NCBI GenBank assembly: GCA_016720395.1
Contig: JADKKR010000013.1
Location: 49,812-113,811, forward strand
Origin: Geobacteraceae bacterium
GTDB lineage: Bacteria > Desulfobacterota > Desulfuromonadia > Geobacterales > Pseudopelobacteraceae
Reading direction: 5' to 3'
Length of the DNA: 64,000 nucleotides
Part shown: positions 1 through 8,174 of the stretch, one piece after another
Numbering within the stretch: position 1 is the first letter of the stretch
Layout: each line of letters opens with the position of its first letter
The notes under the pieces: generated by a model
The model's database searches: none
Told to the model about the DNA's origin: nothing
The model's input: only the letters and a program-made list of their open reading frames with translations
Translations under genes and position numbers: made by a program

Positions 1-1
1 C

Positions 2-940
2 TATGCCGAGGCAATCCAGCGCTTCGGCGTGGACAACCCGGACCTGCGCTTCGGCATGGAGTTGTGTGATCTGACCGACATTGTCAAAGGCTCCGGCTTC
101 AAGGTTTTTGCCGATGTTGCCGCTAAAGGCGGCATCATCAAGGGTCTCAATGCCAAAAAATGTTCCGGCTTTTCCCGCAAGGACATCGACGACCTGACCG
201 AATTTGTAAAGATCTACGGTGCCAAGGGCCTGGCCTACGTCAAGATCGAGAACGGTGAGTGGCATTCCCCGATCGCCAAGTTCTTTACTCCCGAAGAGAT
301 CGCCACCATGAATGCTGCTTTCGGGGCCGAGGAAGGCGATCTGCTGTTCTTTGTGGCCGATAAGCCCAAGGTCGTCAATGATTCTCTCGGCAAGCTGCGC
401 AACCACCTTGCCGGCATCCTCAAGCTGACCAGCAAGGACGATTACCGCTTTGTATGGGTGACCGACTTCCCGCTTCTGGAGTGGGACGAGGAGGACAAGC
501 GCTGGGCGGCTGTCCACCATCCCTTTACCGCTCCGATGGATGAGGATGTGGATTTTGTTGAGTCCGATCCCGGTCGCTGCCGTGCCAAGGCCTATGATCT
601 GGTCTTGAACGGCAACGAGATCGGTGGCGGATCGATCAGGATCCATCAGGAACAGGTCCAGTCTCTGATGTTCAAGATGCTGGGTATGTCTGTCGAGGAT
701 GCCCGCAGCAAGTTCGGTTTTCTGCTGGATGCCCTGGAATTCGGCACGCCCCCCCACGGCGGTATCGCTTTCGGTATGGACCGGCTGATCATGCTGCTGA
801 CCGGAAGCGACTCGATCCGTGACGTAATCGCGTTCCCCAAGACCCAGAAAGGAACCTGCATGATGTCCGAAGCGCCATCGCTGGTCGACACCAAGCAGCT
901 TCGCGAGCTTGGTATCCGGCTGGCCGAAAAACAGGCCTAA
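2..940 (+). CDS. aspS: Aspartyl-tRNA synthetase, C-terminal part (cut by window edge)
   Basis: Class II aminoacyl-tRNA synthetase that charges tRNA-Asp in the cytoplasm. The reading frame is open from base 2, so the N-terminal anticodon-binding domain and the first part of the catalytic core lie outside the window; 312 residues are visible. They begin with the bacterial GAD insertion domain (about residues 10-130) and end with the catalytic core: the WVTDFPLLEWDEEDKRW block, the GNEIGGGSIRIH block and class II motif 3 (GGIAFGMDRLIMLL), followed by the family ending RDVIAFPKTQKG and CMMSEAP. The stop codon abuts the ATG of the next gene, so the two are probably co-transcribed. Whether it is Asp-specific or an Asp/Asn enzyme cannot be judged from this part. 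Confidence 0.97.
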   Translation, partial: YAEAIQRFGVDNPDLRFGMELCDLTDIVKGSGFKVFADVAAKGGIIKGLNAKKCSGFSRKDIDDLTEFVKIYGAKGLAYVKIENGEWHSPIAKFFTPEEIATMNAAFGAEEGDLLFFVADKPKVVNDSLGKLRNHLAGILKLTSKDDYRFVWVTDFPLLEWDEEDKRWAAVHHPFTAPMDEDVDFVESDPGRCRAKAYDLVLNGNEIGGGSIRIHQEQVQSLMFKMLGMSVEDARSKFGFLLDALEFGTPPHGGIAFGMDRLIMLLTGSDSIRDVIAFPKTQKGTCMMSEAPSLVDTKQLRELGIRLAEKQA

Positions 941-1642
941 ATGTCCAGTCCTCTGAACCGCTGGGCTGCGGGTATCTCTGTTCTGATCATCTGCGCTCTG
1001 ACGGCATGCTCTGCTCCTGCACCTACCTGGCGATCAAAGACCTCTGCGCTTGTCGACGATCTCGTCAGGCAGGATGCTCCGGTGCTGTTCCCGCAGGAGT
1101 ACCTTAACCTGCTGGAGACATTTGAGCATGGTGAAGCTGTGCTGCATGTTCAGGGTGATGAGCGGGCGTCAGATGCCTTCTATCTGCTGGCGCTGCAAAA
1201 GGGCGACCTGCTGAAGGAAGAGCTGGTGCGGTACCGGCAGCGCAAGGCCCAGGAAGAACGCGAGCGGGCGGCGAAAGAGGCGGCCCGTATCGAGGAGGAG
1301 CGGCTGATGCGTGAGGCGGCGGCGGCAGAAGTGCGTCTCCGCGAGCAGGAACTTCAGGCAGCACAGGAGGCTCTGGCCGCTGCTGCACGTATCGAAGCAT
1401 CTCGAGAGTCACTCCAGCTCCTGACGCCGAGCTATACGGTCCGCCGTGGTGAAACCCTCCCGCAGATCGCAGCACGGGCTGAGGTGTACAATGATTCATC
1501 CCTGTGGCCGTTGATCTATCGCGCCAATCGGGACCAGATTCGCGACCCCAGACAGCTCTGGCCCGGTCAGGTTCTCAAGATACCCCGCCACTTTTCCCGC
1601 GATGAGGCTATTGAGGCCAAGCGTTACTCCGGAAAAAAATAG
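941..1642 (+). CDS. LysM-domain lipoprotein with central coiled coil
   Basis: Predicted outer-surface or periplasmic lipoprotein of 233 residues. The N-terminus has a basic start, a hydrophobic stretch and the lipobox LTAC, giving Cys23 as lipidation site. Residues about 85-155 are rich in Glu, Arg and Ala and look like a long helical coiled coil. Residues about 166-215 form a LysM peptidoglycan-binding domain (YTVRRGETLPQIA at its start, LWPGQVLKIP at its end). The ATG follows the aspS stop codon with no spacer, which implies translational coupling. The likely role is an envelope protein tethered to lipid on one side and holding peptidoglycan on the other; no enzymatic domain is visible. Confidence 0.85.
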   Translation: MSSPLNRWAAGISVLIICALTACSAPAPTWRSKTSALVDDLVRQDAPVLFPQEYLNLLETFEHGEAVLHVQGDERASDAFYLLALQKGDLLKEELVRYRQRKAQEERERAAKEAARIEEERLMREAAAAEVRLREQELQAAQEALAAAARIEASRESLQLLTPSYTVRRGETLPQIAARAEVYNDSSLWPLIYRANRDQIRDPRQLWPGQVLKIPRHFSRDEAIEAKRYSGKK

Positions 1643-1975
1643 CTGCTGCGATCTCCGGTACTGATCCAGTCGATTCTTGTCTGAAATCCTGCACCCCCAT
1701 CACGACCTTCTTGCTGGAGGGCATTCCGTGTGTAATATAAACCTGCCGGTAACAGCCACTTAACCCTGCTGGACTCCAATGTTTTTTCTTGACAGCCCAC
1801 CCGCTTTTGTATACTGTATACAAGATTTTTACTAAAACTGTAACGTATTGATTTTTTTATATTTATACGAAAAAAACATCTGATGAACCGGGTAGGTTTC
1901 CACCGGTGAAACAGCAGTCTGATCGTCACATTGCCCCAGCCTTTGGCGAGCATGCATAAAAACTAAGGAGAGAAC
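1643..1975. other. Intergenic region upstream of the isocitrate dehydrogenase genes
   Basis: This 333-base gap carries no convincing gene; short antisense frames are present but have no ribosome binding site or recognisable content. It holds a promoter with an overlapping palindrome (listed separately), an AT-rich leader from about 1824 to 1880 and the ribosome binding site AAGGAGAG just before the ATG at 1976. I see no clear terminator for the upstream aspS unit. Confidence 0.6.
1789..1823 (+). promoter_or_regulatory. Promoter with 17-bp palindromic operator before icd
   Basis: A perfect -35 hexamer TTGACA lies at 1789-1794. The -10 region falls inside a perfect palindrome, TTGTATAC-T-GTATACAA, at 1807-1823; TATACT at 1810-1815 is the best -10 but leaves only a 15-base spacer. 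An operator overlapping the -10 element implies a dimeric repressor that blocks RNA polymerase. The regulator is not encoded nearby. Geobacter species use the repressor HgtR on TCA-cycle genes, so it is a candidate, but I cannot confirm that this is its motif. Confidence 0.55.
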
Positions 1976-4201
1976 ATGACAACGCAAAAGATTATCTGGT
2001 CTAAAATTGACGAAGCCCCCGCACTTGCAACCTACTCATTGCTTCCGATTGTCAACGCATTCACAAAGGCAGCAGGTGTTGTCGTCGAGACTCGCGATAT
2101 ATCCGTTGCCGGAAGAATCATCGCAAACTTTCCCGACTATCTTGCGGAAAATCAGAAGATGCCGGATTTTCTGGCCGAACTGGGCAGTCTGACACAGAAA
2201 CTTGAGGCCAATATCATTAAGCTGCCGAACGTCAGCGCATCAATCCCCCAGCTGAAAGCCGCCATCAAAGAACTGCAGGAGCAGGGCTACAAGCTTCCTG
2301 ATTATCCGGAAGATCCGCAGACCGATGCCGAAAAAGAGCTGCATGCACGCTATGCAAAGTGCCTGGGAAGTGCCGTAAACCCTGTTCTGCGCGAAGGAAA
2401 TTCGGACAGGAGATCGGCCAAGGCCGTTAAAGAATATGCAAAAAAATATCCGCACAAAATGGGGGCCTGGAGCCCGGATTCAAAAACCCACGTTTCGCAT
2501 ATGACCGCCGGCGATTTTTATCACAGTGAAAAATCCGTAACCATGGAAAAGGCCGGTAACGTAAAAATTGAATTTGTTGGTAAGGACGGTAACGTCAAAG
2601 TTCTGAAGGACAAACTCGCTCTTCAGGCTGGCGAGGTGCTTGACGGTGCCTTCATGAGCGTCAAAGCATTGCGTAAGTTCATTGCTGAGCAGATTGAAGA
2701 TGCAAAGGCAAAAGGCGTGCTGTTCTCCGTTCACCTTAAAGCTACCATGATGAAGATTTCCGATCCGATCATGTTCGGTCATTTCGTATCTGTATTTTAC
2801 AAGGATGTATTCGAAAAACATGCCGCTACCTTGAAGGAACTGGGTGTTAACCCTGACTTGGGCATGGGCGACCTTTACGCAAAACTTCAGAAACTGCCGG
2901 AAGCAAAGCGGGCCGAGATCGAAGCAGATATCCAGGAAGTCTATAAGAAGCAGCCGCCACTGGCGATGGTTGATTCTGATAAAGGTATTACAAACCTGCA
3001 CGCCAGCAACGACATTATTATTGATGCCTCCATGCCGGTTGTTATTCGTGATTCCGGCGGAATGTGGGGACCGGACGGCAAACTGCACGACGTCAAGTGT
3101 GTCATCCCCGATACAAGCTATTCGGAGTGGTATCAGGAATGTATCGCATTCTGTCAGAAAAATGGTCAGTTTGATCCGACAACTATGGGTTCTGTGTCCA
3201 ACGTTGGACTTATGGCTCAGAAAGCCGAAGAGTATGGTTCACACGACAAGACCTTCAAGATTCCTGCAAACGGCACGGTGCGTGTTGTTGATGAATCAGG
3301 TGCTGTACTTATTCAGCATGACGTGGAGGAAGGGGATATCTGGCGTGGTTGCCAGGCCAAGGATCTGCCAATTCAGGATTGGGTCAAGCTGGCAGTTCGG
3401 AGAGCACGTGCAACAGGTGCTCCTGCTGTCTTCTGGCTCGATAAAAACAGAGCTCACGACTCACAAATGATTTTGAAAGTGAATAAGTATCTGAAAGACC
3501 TCGATACCACTGGTCTGGAAATTCATATCATGTCTCCGGTAGAAGCAATGCGCTTCACATTGCCACGAGCAAAAGCCGGACTGGACACAATTTCTGTCAG
3601 CGGAAACGCCCTGAGGGATTACCTGACCGACCTGTTCCCGATTCTTGAGCTGGGTACCAGCGCCAAGATGCTGTCCATCGTACCGCTGCTGGCCGGCGGC
3701 GGACTGTTCGAGACCGGTGCCGGCGGATCGGCACCCAAGCATGTCCAGCAGTTTGTTGAGGAAGGCTACCTGCGTTGGGATTCCCTTGGTGAATTCCTGG
3801 CACTGGCTGTCTCCCTGGAGCATCTGGCAGCCACCTTCAAGAATGAAAAGGCCCAACTTCTTGCCGATACACTCGACCAGGCCAACACCAAGTTCCTTGA
3901 CAACAACAAGAACCCGGCCCGTAAGGTCGGACAGATCGACAACCGGGGCAGCCACTTCTACCTGGCAATGTACTGGGCCGAGGCATTGGCTGCTCAGACT
4001 AAGGACGCCGAGCTTGCAGCACGTTTTGCCAAAGTAGCCAAGCAGCTGCAGGACAATGAAGCCAAAATCAATGAAGAACTGATCGGTGCCCAGGGCAAGC
4101 CGCAGGATATTGGTGGCTACTTCAACCCGAATCCGGCAATGACCGAAAAGGCCATGCGCCCGAGTCCAACGCTGAATGCCATTATTGACGCCATTGCCTA
4201 G
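1976..4201 (+). CDS. icd: Monomeric NADP-dependent isocitrate dehydrogenase
   Basis: Oxidatively decarboxylates isocitrate to 2-oxoglutarate with reduction of NADP in the TCA cycle. At 741 residues it matches the monomeric (IDH-II) class, which is unrelated in length to the dimeric enzyme encoded next door. Family landmarks are the N-terminal IIWSKIDEAPALATYSLLPI, the VNPVLREGNSDRR block that binds isocitrate, ATMMKISDPIMFGH, and the GGSAPKH and GNIDNRGSHFYLA-like segments near the C-terminus (QIDNRGSHFYLAMYWA). Start at the ATG preceded by AAGGAGAG. It heads a run icd - second IDH - mdh that is read in the same direction as the kor genes. Confidence 0.95.
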   Translation: MTTQKIIWSKIDEAPALATYSLLPIVNAFTKAAGVVVETRDISVAGRIIANFPDYLAENQKMPDFLAELGSLTQKLEANIIKLPNVSASIPQLKAAIKELQEQGYKLPDYPEDPQTDAEKELHARYAKCLGSAVNPVLREGNSDRRSAKAVKEYAKKYPHKMGAWSPDSKTHVSHMTAGDFYHSEKSVTMEKAGNVKIEFVGKDGNVKVLKDKLALQAGEVLDGAFMSVKALRKFIAEQIEDAKAKGVLFSVHLKATMMKISDPIMFGHFVSVFYKDVFEKHAATLKELGVNPDLGMGDLYAKLQKLPEAKRAEIEADIQEVYKKQPPLAMVDSDKGITNLHASNDIIIDASMPVVIRDSGGMWGPDGKLHDVKCVIPDTSYSEWYQECIAFCQKNGQFDPTTMGSVSNVGLMAQKAEEYGSHDKTFKIPANGTVRVVDESGAVLIQHDVEEGDIWRGCQAKDLPIQDWVKLAVRRARATGAPAVFWLDKNRAHDSQMILKVNKYLKDLDTTGLEIHIMSPVEAMRFTLPRAKAGLDTISVSGNALRDYLTDLFPILELGTSAKMLSIVPLLAGGGLFETGAGGSAPKHVQQFVEEGYLRWDSLGEFLALAVSLEHLAATFKNEKAQLLADTLDQANTKFLDNNKNPARKVGQIDNRGSHFYLAMYWAEALAAQTKDAELAARFAKVAKQLQDNEAKINEELIGAQGKPQDIGGYFNPNPAMTEKAMRPSPTLNAIIDAIA

Positions 4202-4255
4202 GCTGGTGTCACAGACGCTCTTTTAAAACCTGAAATACCAGCGGAAGTGAGTTGG

Positions 4256-5668
4256 ATGGTTTACACGTATCTCACAGTCCCGTCAGGGGACAAGATCACC
4301 ATGGGCGCGGACGGAAAGCTGATTGTTCCGGACAGACCGATCATTCCGTTTATCGAAGGCGATGGTACCGGGGCCGACATCTGGAAGGCCTCGGTACGCG
4401 TTTTCGATGCTGCTGTCGAAAAGGTTTACGGCAGCAGGAGAAAGATCAGTTGGATGGAGGTGTATGCCGGTGAGAAACCATTCAACCTGTTTCGCGAAAA
4501 AATGGGCGACAAGGCCTGGCTGCCCGATGAATCCGTCGAGGCCTTCAGGGAGTTCCTGGTCGGCATCAAGGGGCCGCTGACCACGCCTATCGGCGGGGGC
4601 ATCCGCTCACTGAACGTAGCTCTTCGGCAGGTGCTTGATCTGTACGTATGTCTCCGTCCGGTCCGCTACTTCCAGGGGGTCCCATCGCCGGTCAAGAAGC
4701 CTCAGGATGTGGATATGGTCATCTTCCGGGAAAACTGCGAGGACATCTACGTCGGCATCGAATGGATGACCGGCACTGCCGAGTGCGAAAAGGTCAAGCG
4801 GTTCCTCATCGAGGAGATGGGGGTCAGCAAGATCCGCTTCCCGGAAACATCCTCCATCGGGATCAAGCCGATCTCCAAACAGGGGTCCGAGCGTTTGATC
4901 CGCGCAGCCATAGAATATGCACTGAAACACAGACGCAAATCGGTGACGATCGTTCACAAGGGCAACATCATGAAGTTCACCGAAGGCGCCTTCAAGGACT
5001 GGGGCTATGGCCTTGCCAAGGGTGAGTTTCGCAATCAGGTCGTGACCGAGCGTGAAAGCTGGATTATCGATAATCAGGACCGCAATCCCGGTTTGTCGGT
5101 CGAACACAACGCCAGAGCTATTGATCCCGGCTATGACATGATGTCTCCCCAGCAGAAAGAGGATATTCGTAACGAGATTGAGTCAGCTCTGGAACTGTTA
5201 CCGTCCCATGGCACCGGCCAGTGGAAAAAGCTCCTCATGGTCAAGGACACGATTGCCGATATCACACTGCAACAGGTCCTTACCCGTGCCAAAGAGTTCG
5301 ACGTGGTTGCCGCCATGAATCTGGAAGGCGATCTTCTTTCGGATGCACTGGCAGCCCAGGTCGGCGGTATCGGCATTGCACCGGGCGCCAATATAAACTA
5401 TGTAACCGGGCATGCCATCTTTGAAGCCACCCACGGCACCGCTCCGAAATACGCCAATCTCGACAAGGTCAACCCGGGTTCCGTCATCCTCTCCGGTGTC
5501 ATGATGTTCGAGCATCTGGGTTGGCAGGAAGCAGGCGACATAATTGTCAGATCCATCGACAAGACGATCGGCCAGAAGCGTGTTACCTACGACTTCGAAC
5601 GCATGATGCAGGGAGCCACCCTGCTTTCGTGCTCCGGTTTTGCCGATGCCCTGATTGAAAATATGTAG
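4256..5668 (+). CDS. Dimeric-type isocitrate dehydrogenase, long form
   Basis: A second isocitrate dehydrogenase, of the homodimeric decarboxylating family (E. coli Icd type), 470 residues from ATG 4256 (GGAAG eight bases upstream); GTG 4247 is an alternative start three codons earlier. The substrate loop GGGIRSLNVALRQ includes the serine that AceK phosphorylates in E. coli. HGTAPKYANLDKVNPGS keeps the Lys-Tyr pair that selects NADP over NAD in E. coli, so NADP use is predicted. It is about 55 residues longer than E. coli Icd because of an insertion around residues 273-330, in a position where, from memory, cyanobacterial Icd also has one. Having both IDH classes in tandem is unusual; no AceK is seen here. 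Confidence 0.93.
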   Translation: MVYTYLTVPSGDKITMGADGKLIVPDRPIIPFIEGDGTGADIWKASVRVFDAAVEKVYGSRRKISWMEVYAGEKPFNLFREKMGDKAWLPDESVEAFREFLVGIKGPLTTPIGGGIRSLNVALRQVLDLYVCLRPVRYFQGVPSPVKKPQDVDMVIFRENCEDIYVGIEWMTGTAECEKVKRFLIEEMGVSKIRFPETSSIGIKPISKQGSERLIRAAIEYALKHRRKSVTIVHKGNIMKFTEGAFKDWGYGLAKGEFRNQVVTERESWIIDNQDRNPGLSVEHNARAIDPGYDMMSPQQKEDIRNEIESALELLPSHGTGQWKKLLMVKDTIADITLQQVLTRAKEFDVVAAMNLEGDLLSDALAAQVGGIGIAPGANINYVTGHAIFEATHGTAPKYANLDKVNPGSVILSGVMMFEHLGWQEAGDIIVRSIDKTIGQKRVTYDFERMMQGATLLSCSGFADALIENM

Positions 5669-5750
5669 ATGAACATACCCATTGTAGGGCGACTACGCAC
5701 CCAGCCTACAATCATTTAAGCAACAAACAAAAAAACAGGAGGAAACAGAA

Positions 5751-6701
5751 ATGGCTCGTAAAAAGATTTCGCTCATCGGTGGTGGTCAGATTGGTGGTGT
5801 TCTTGCTCAGCTTTGCGCCCTGCGTGAACTTGGAGACGTTGTACTGTTTGACATCGTCGAAGGACTGCCCCAGGGCAAGATGCTCGACATCGCTGAAGTC
5901 GGACCGGTTGACCGCTATGATGTCTGCCTGAAAGGCACCAACAGCTACGAAGATATCAAGGGTTCCGATGTGGTCATCGTCACCGCCGGTCTGCCGCGTA
6001 AACCCGGTATGAGCCGTGATGACCTGATCGAAGTCAACTCCAAGATCATGTCCTCGGTTGCCGAAGGCATCAAGCAGTATGCCCCCGACTCCATCGTTAT
6101 CGTCATCTCCAACCCGCTGGACGCAATGGTCACCCTGTGTCAGAAGATCACAGGCTTCCCTTTCAGCCGCGTAATCGGTCAGGCCGGCGTTCTGGACTCA
6201 GCCCGCTTCGCAACCTTCATCGCATGGGAGCTGGGCGTGTCTGTCAAGGACGTTGTTGCAATGACCCTCGGTGGTCACGGTGATGATATGGTTCCCCTGG
6301 TCCGTTATGCCAGCGTCAATGGTATCCCGGTCATGGAACTGCTTGAGCAGAAATACGGTGCCGAGAAGGCCAAGGAAGTCATGGAAGCCATGGTCAAGCG
6401 CACCCGCGGCGCTGGCGGCGAGGTTGTCGCCCTGCTCAAAACCGGTTCCGCATTTTACTCCCCGGCTTCTTCCGCCATCGCTATGGCCGAATCGATCCTC
6501 AAGGATCAGAAGCGTGTTCTCCCCACCTGCTGCATGCTGCAGGGAGAGTTCGGCGTCAGCGGCTACTACGTCGGCGTACCGGCTGTTCTGGGCGAGAAGG
6601 GTGTCGAGAAGATCATTCAGTTCAAGCTTGACGCAGAAGAGCAGGCCATGATGGACAAGTCGGTTGCTGCGGTAAAGGGCCTCGTCGACAGCATGAAATA
6701 A
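5751..6701 (+). CDS. mdh: Malate dehydrogenase
   Basis: Interconverts malate and oxaloacetate with NAD in the TCA cycle. The 316-residue protein has the Rossmann motif GGGQIGG at residues 8-14, the Asp that binds NAD ribose (DVVLFDIVEG), the malate-selecting arginine loop LPRKPGMSRDDL (lactate dehydrogenases have Gln there), the GVLDSARF helix and the catalytic histidine in TLGGHGDDMV. This is the LDH-like MDH class common in Geobacter and Bacteroidetes. A strong AGGAGG precedes the ATG. It follows the two isocitrate dehydrogenases by 82 bases and is ended by a strong hairpin. Confidence 0.96.
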   Translation: MARKKISLIGGGQIGGVLAQLCALRELGDVVLFDIVEGLPQGKMLDIAEVGPVDRYDVCLKGTNSYEDIKGSDVVIVTAGLPRKPGMSRDDLIEVNSKIMSSVAEGIKQYAPDSIVIVISNPLDAMVTLCQKITGFPFSRVIGQAGVLDSARFATFIAWELGVSVKDVVAMTLGGHGDDMVPLVRYASVNGIPVMELLEQKYGAEKAKEVMEAMVKRTRGAGGEVVALLKTGSAFYSPASSAIAMAESILKDQKRVLPTCCMLQGEFGVSGYYVGVPAVLGEKGVEKIIQFKLDAEEQAMMDKSVAAVKGLVDSMK

Positions 6702-6733
6702 GAAACAGGTAGATCCGGGTTTCGTATGTGAAC

Positions 6734-6763
6734 GCAAAAGAAGGGCGTCTGCCCTTCTTTTGC
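6734..6763 (+). terminator. Hairpin terminator between mdh and korD
   Basis: A perfect 13-bp stem (GCAAAAGAAGGGC / GCCCTTCTTTTGC) closes a four-base loop (GTCT). The T-rich part is inside the distal arm, which is usual for compact bidirectional terminators. It lies 33 bases after the mdh stop and suggests that icd/mdh and korDABC are separate or only partly coupled transcripts. Confidence 0.75.
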
Positions 6764-6820
6764 CACATTATGGGATCTAAAAACACACCTTTTATTACGG
6801 AATTAAAGGAGTCTTTACAG

Positions 6821-7018
6821 ATGGAGAAAAAACTGGCGAAAATCGAAATTATCGAGAAGTACTGCAAGGGGTGTCATATCTGCGTTGAGTTCTGCCCAAC
6901 CAAGGTACTTGAAATGAAGGGCTTTGTCGTTTCAGTCAAAAATCTGGAAGCCTGCATCAAATGCATGCAGTGCGAACTTCGCTGCCCTGACTTCGCAATC
7001 AAAGTTTCAGCCGAATAA
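6821..7018 (+). CDS. korD: 2-oxoglutarate:ferredoxin oxidoreductase delta subunit (2x[4Fe-4S])
   Basis: Small ferredoxin-like subunit that carries electrons from the KorAB catalytic core. The 65 residues have two classic cluster motifs: Cys15-x2-Cys18-x2-Cys21-x3-Cys25-Pro and Cys45-x2-Cys48-x2-Cys51-x3-Cys55-Pro. I chose ATG 6821 because AAAGGAGT sits just upstream and because an upstream in-frame start at 6728 would place translation across the mdh terminator. It is the first gene of korDABC, with 20 bases to korA. Confidence 0.93.
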   Translation: MEKKLAKIEIIEKYCKGCHICVEFCPTKVLEMKGFVVSVKNLEACIKCMQCELRCPDFAIKVSAE

Positions 7019-7038
7019 TTTAACGGGAGGAAAGAACT

Positions 7039-8172
7039 GTGTCCAAAAAAGTAGCGTTTATGCAGGGTAACGAGGCTGCAGCTCACGGCGCGATTTATGC
7101 CGGTTGTACCTTTTTCGGTGGTTACCCGATCACCCCCTCCACCGAAGTTGCGGAAGTCTGTTCCATTGAGCTCCCCAAGATCGGCGGAAAATTCATTCAG
7201 ATGGAAGATGAGATCGGCGCCATGGCGGCCATTCTGGGTGCATCCCTGGCCGGTGCCAAGGTCCTCACTTCTACATCCGGCCCCGGCCTTTCCCTCAAAC
7301 AGGAACTGATCGGCTACGGCTGCATCGCCGAGATCCCCTGTGTCATCTATAACGTCATGCGTGGCGGCCCTTCCACCGGTATGCCGACAGGTCCGAGCCA
7401 GTCCGACGTGATGTGTGCCAAGTGGGGTACCCATGGTGACCATCCCGCCATCTGCCTGACACCGGCCTCCGTACAGGAGACCTATGAAGAGGTTATCCGC
7501 GCCTTCAACCTGTCCGAAAAATACCGCACACCGGTCATGGTCATGCCGGACGAGATCGTTGCCCACATGCGTGAGCGGGTCGTGTTCCCTGAGCCGGGTG
7601 AGATCGAAGTCATCCCGCGTAAAGCCCCGACCGTTCCACCTGAGCAGTACAAACCCTATGACACCAGCTTCGGCGATGTACCCCCGCTGGCCGCCTTCGG
7701 TTCCGGTTACAAGTTTCATGTCACCGGCCTTAACAAGATGCAGGACGGCTTCCCGACCACCAAGGCCGAGATCGTCCAGGCCGAGGAAGAACGTCAGGTC
7801 CGTAAGGTCGAAGCTAATGTTGATGACATTGCCTCGTTTGAGGAATACATGCTGGCAGATGCCGAAGTCGTGGTTGTTGCCTACGGCTCCACCTCACGCT
7901 CTGCCCGTTATGCTGTTAATGTTGCCCGCGAGCAGGGCATCAAGGCCGGCATGTTCCGCATCAAGACATTCTGGCCGTTCCCCGACAAACAGATCAAGGC
8001 CCTGGCTGCCAAGGTTAAAGGATTCGTTATCCCGGAAATGAACCTGGGTATGTGCTCCCTGGAAATCGAGCGTAACGCTCAGGGCAAGGCTCCGGTGCTC
8101 GGTATCTTCCGTGTAGACGGCGAGCCGATCAATCCGGACCAGATCCTCGAGAAAATCAAGGAGGTTAAGTAA
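7039..8172 (+). CDS. korA: 2-oxoglutarate:ferredoxin oxidoreductase alpha subunit
   Basis: Alpha subunit of the CoA-acylating oxidoreductase that converts 2-oxoglutarate, CoA and oxidised ferredoxin to succinyl-CoA, CO2 and reduced ferredoxin. The 377 residues show the pyrimidine-binding fold signature GGYPITPSTEVAE near residue 30, the MEDEIGAMAAILGASLAGAK helix that supplies the glutamate activating TPP, and the C-terminal transketolase-like domain (VVVAYGSTSRSARYAV onward). Translation starts at GTG with GGGAGG upstream. The order D-A-B-C is that of the succinate/2-oxoglutarate type in Geobacter. Confidence 0.94.
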   Translation: MSKKVAFMQGNEAAAHGAIYAGCTFFGGYPITPSTEVAEVCSIELPKIGGKFIQMEDEIGAMAAILGASLAGAKVLTSTSGPGLSLKQELIGYGCIAEIPCVIYNVMRGGPSTGMPTGPSQSDVMCAKWGTHGDHPAICLTPASVQETYEEVIRAFNLSEKYRTPVMVMPDEIVAHMRERVVFPEPGEIEVIPRKAPTVPPEQYKPYDTSFGDVPPLAAFGSGYKFHVTGLNKMQDGFPTTKAEIVQAEEERQVRKVEANVDDIASFEEYMLADAEVVVVAYGSTSRSARYAVNVAREQGIKAGMFRIKTFWPFPDKQIKALAAKVKGFVIPEMNLGMCSLEIERNAQGKAPVLGIFRVDGEPINPDQILEKIKEVK

Positions 8173-8174
8173 CC

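Noticed and set aside
3461..3955. Minus-strand frame inside icd
   Set aside because: Shadow of the monomeric isocitrate dehydrogenase; composition not protein-like.
5682..5711. TTGTAGG / CCTACAA hairpin between the second isocitrate dehydrogenase and mdh
   Set aside because: The stem is short, the loop is long and no T-run follows; not enough for a terminator call.
6874..7719. Minus-strand open frame of 281 codons across korD/korA
   Set aside because: Antisense to conserved kor genes with no family match; the plus-strand proteins are certain.
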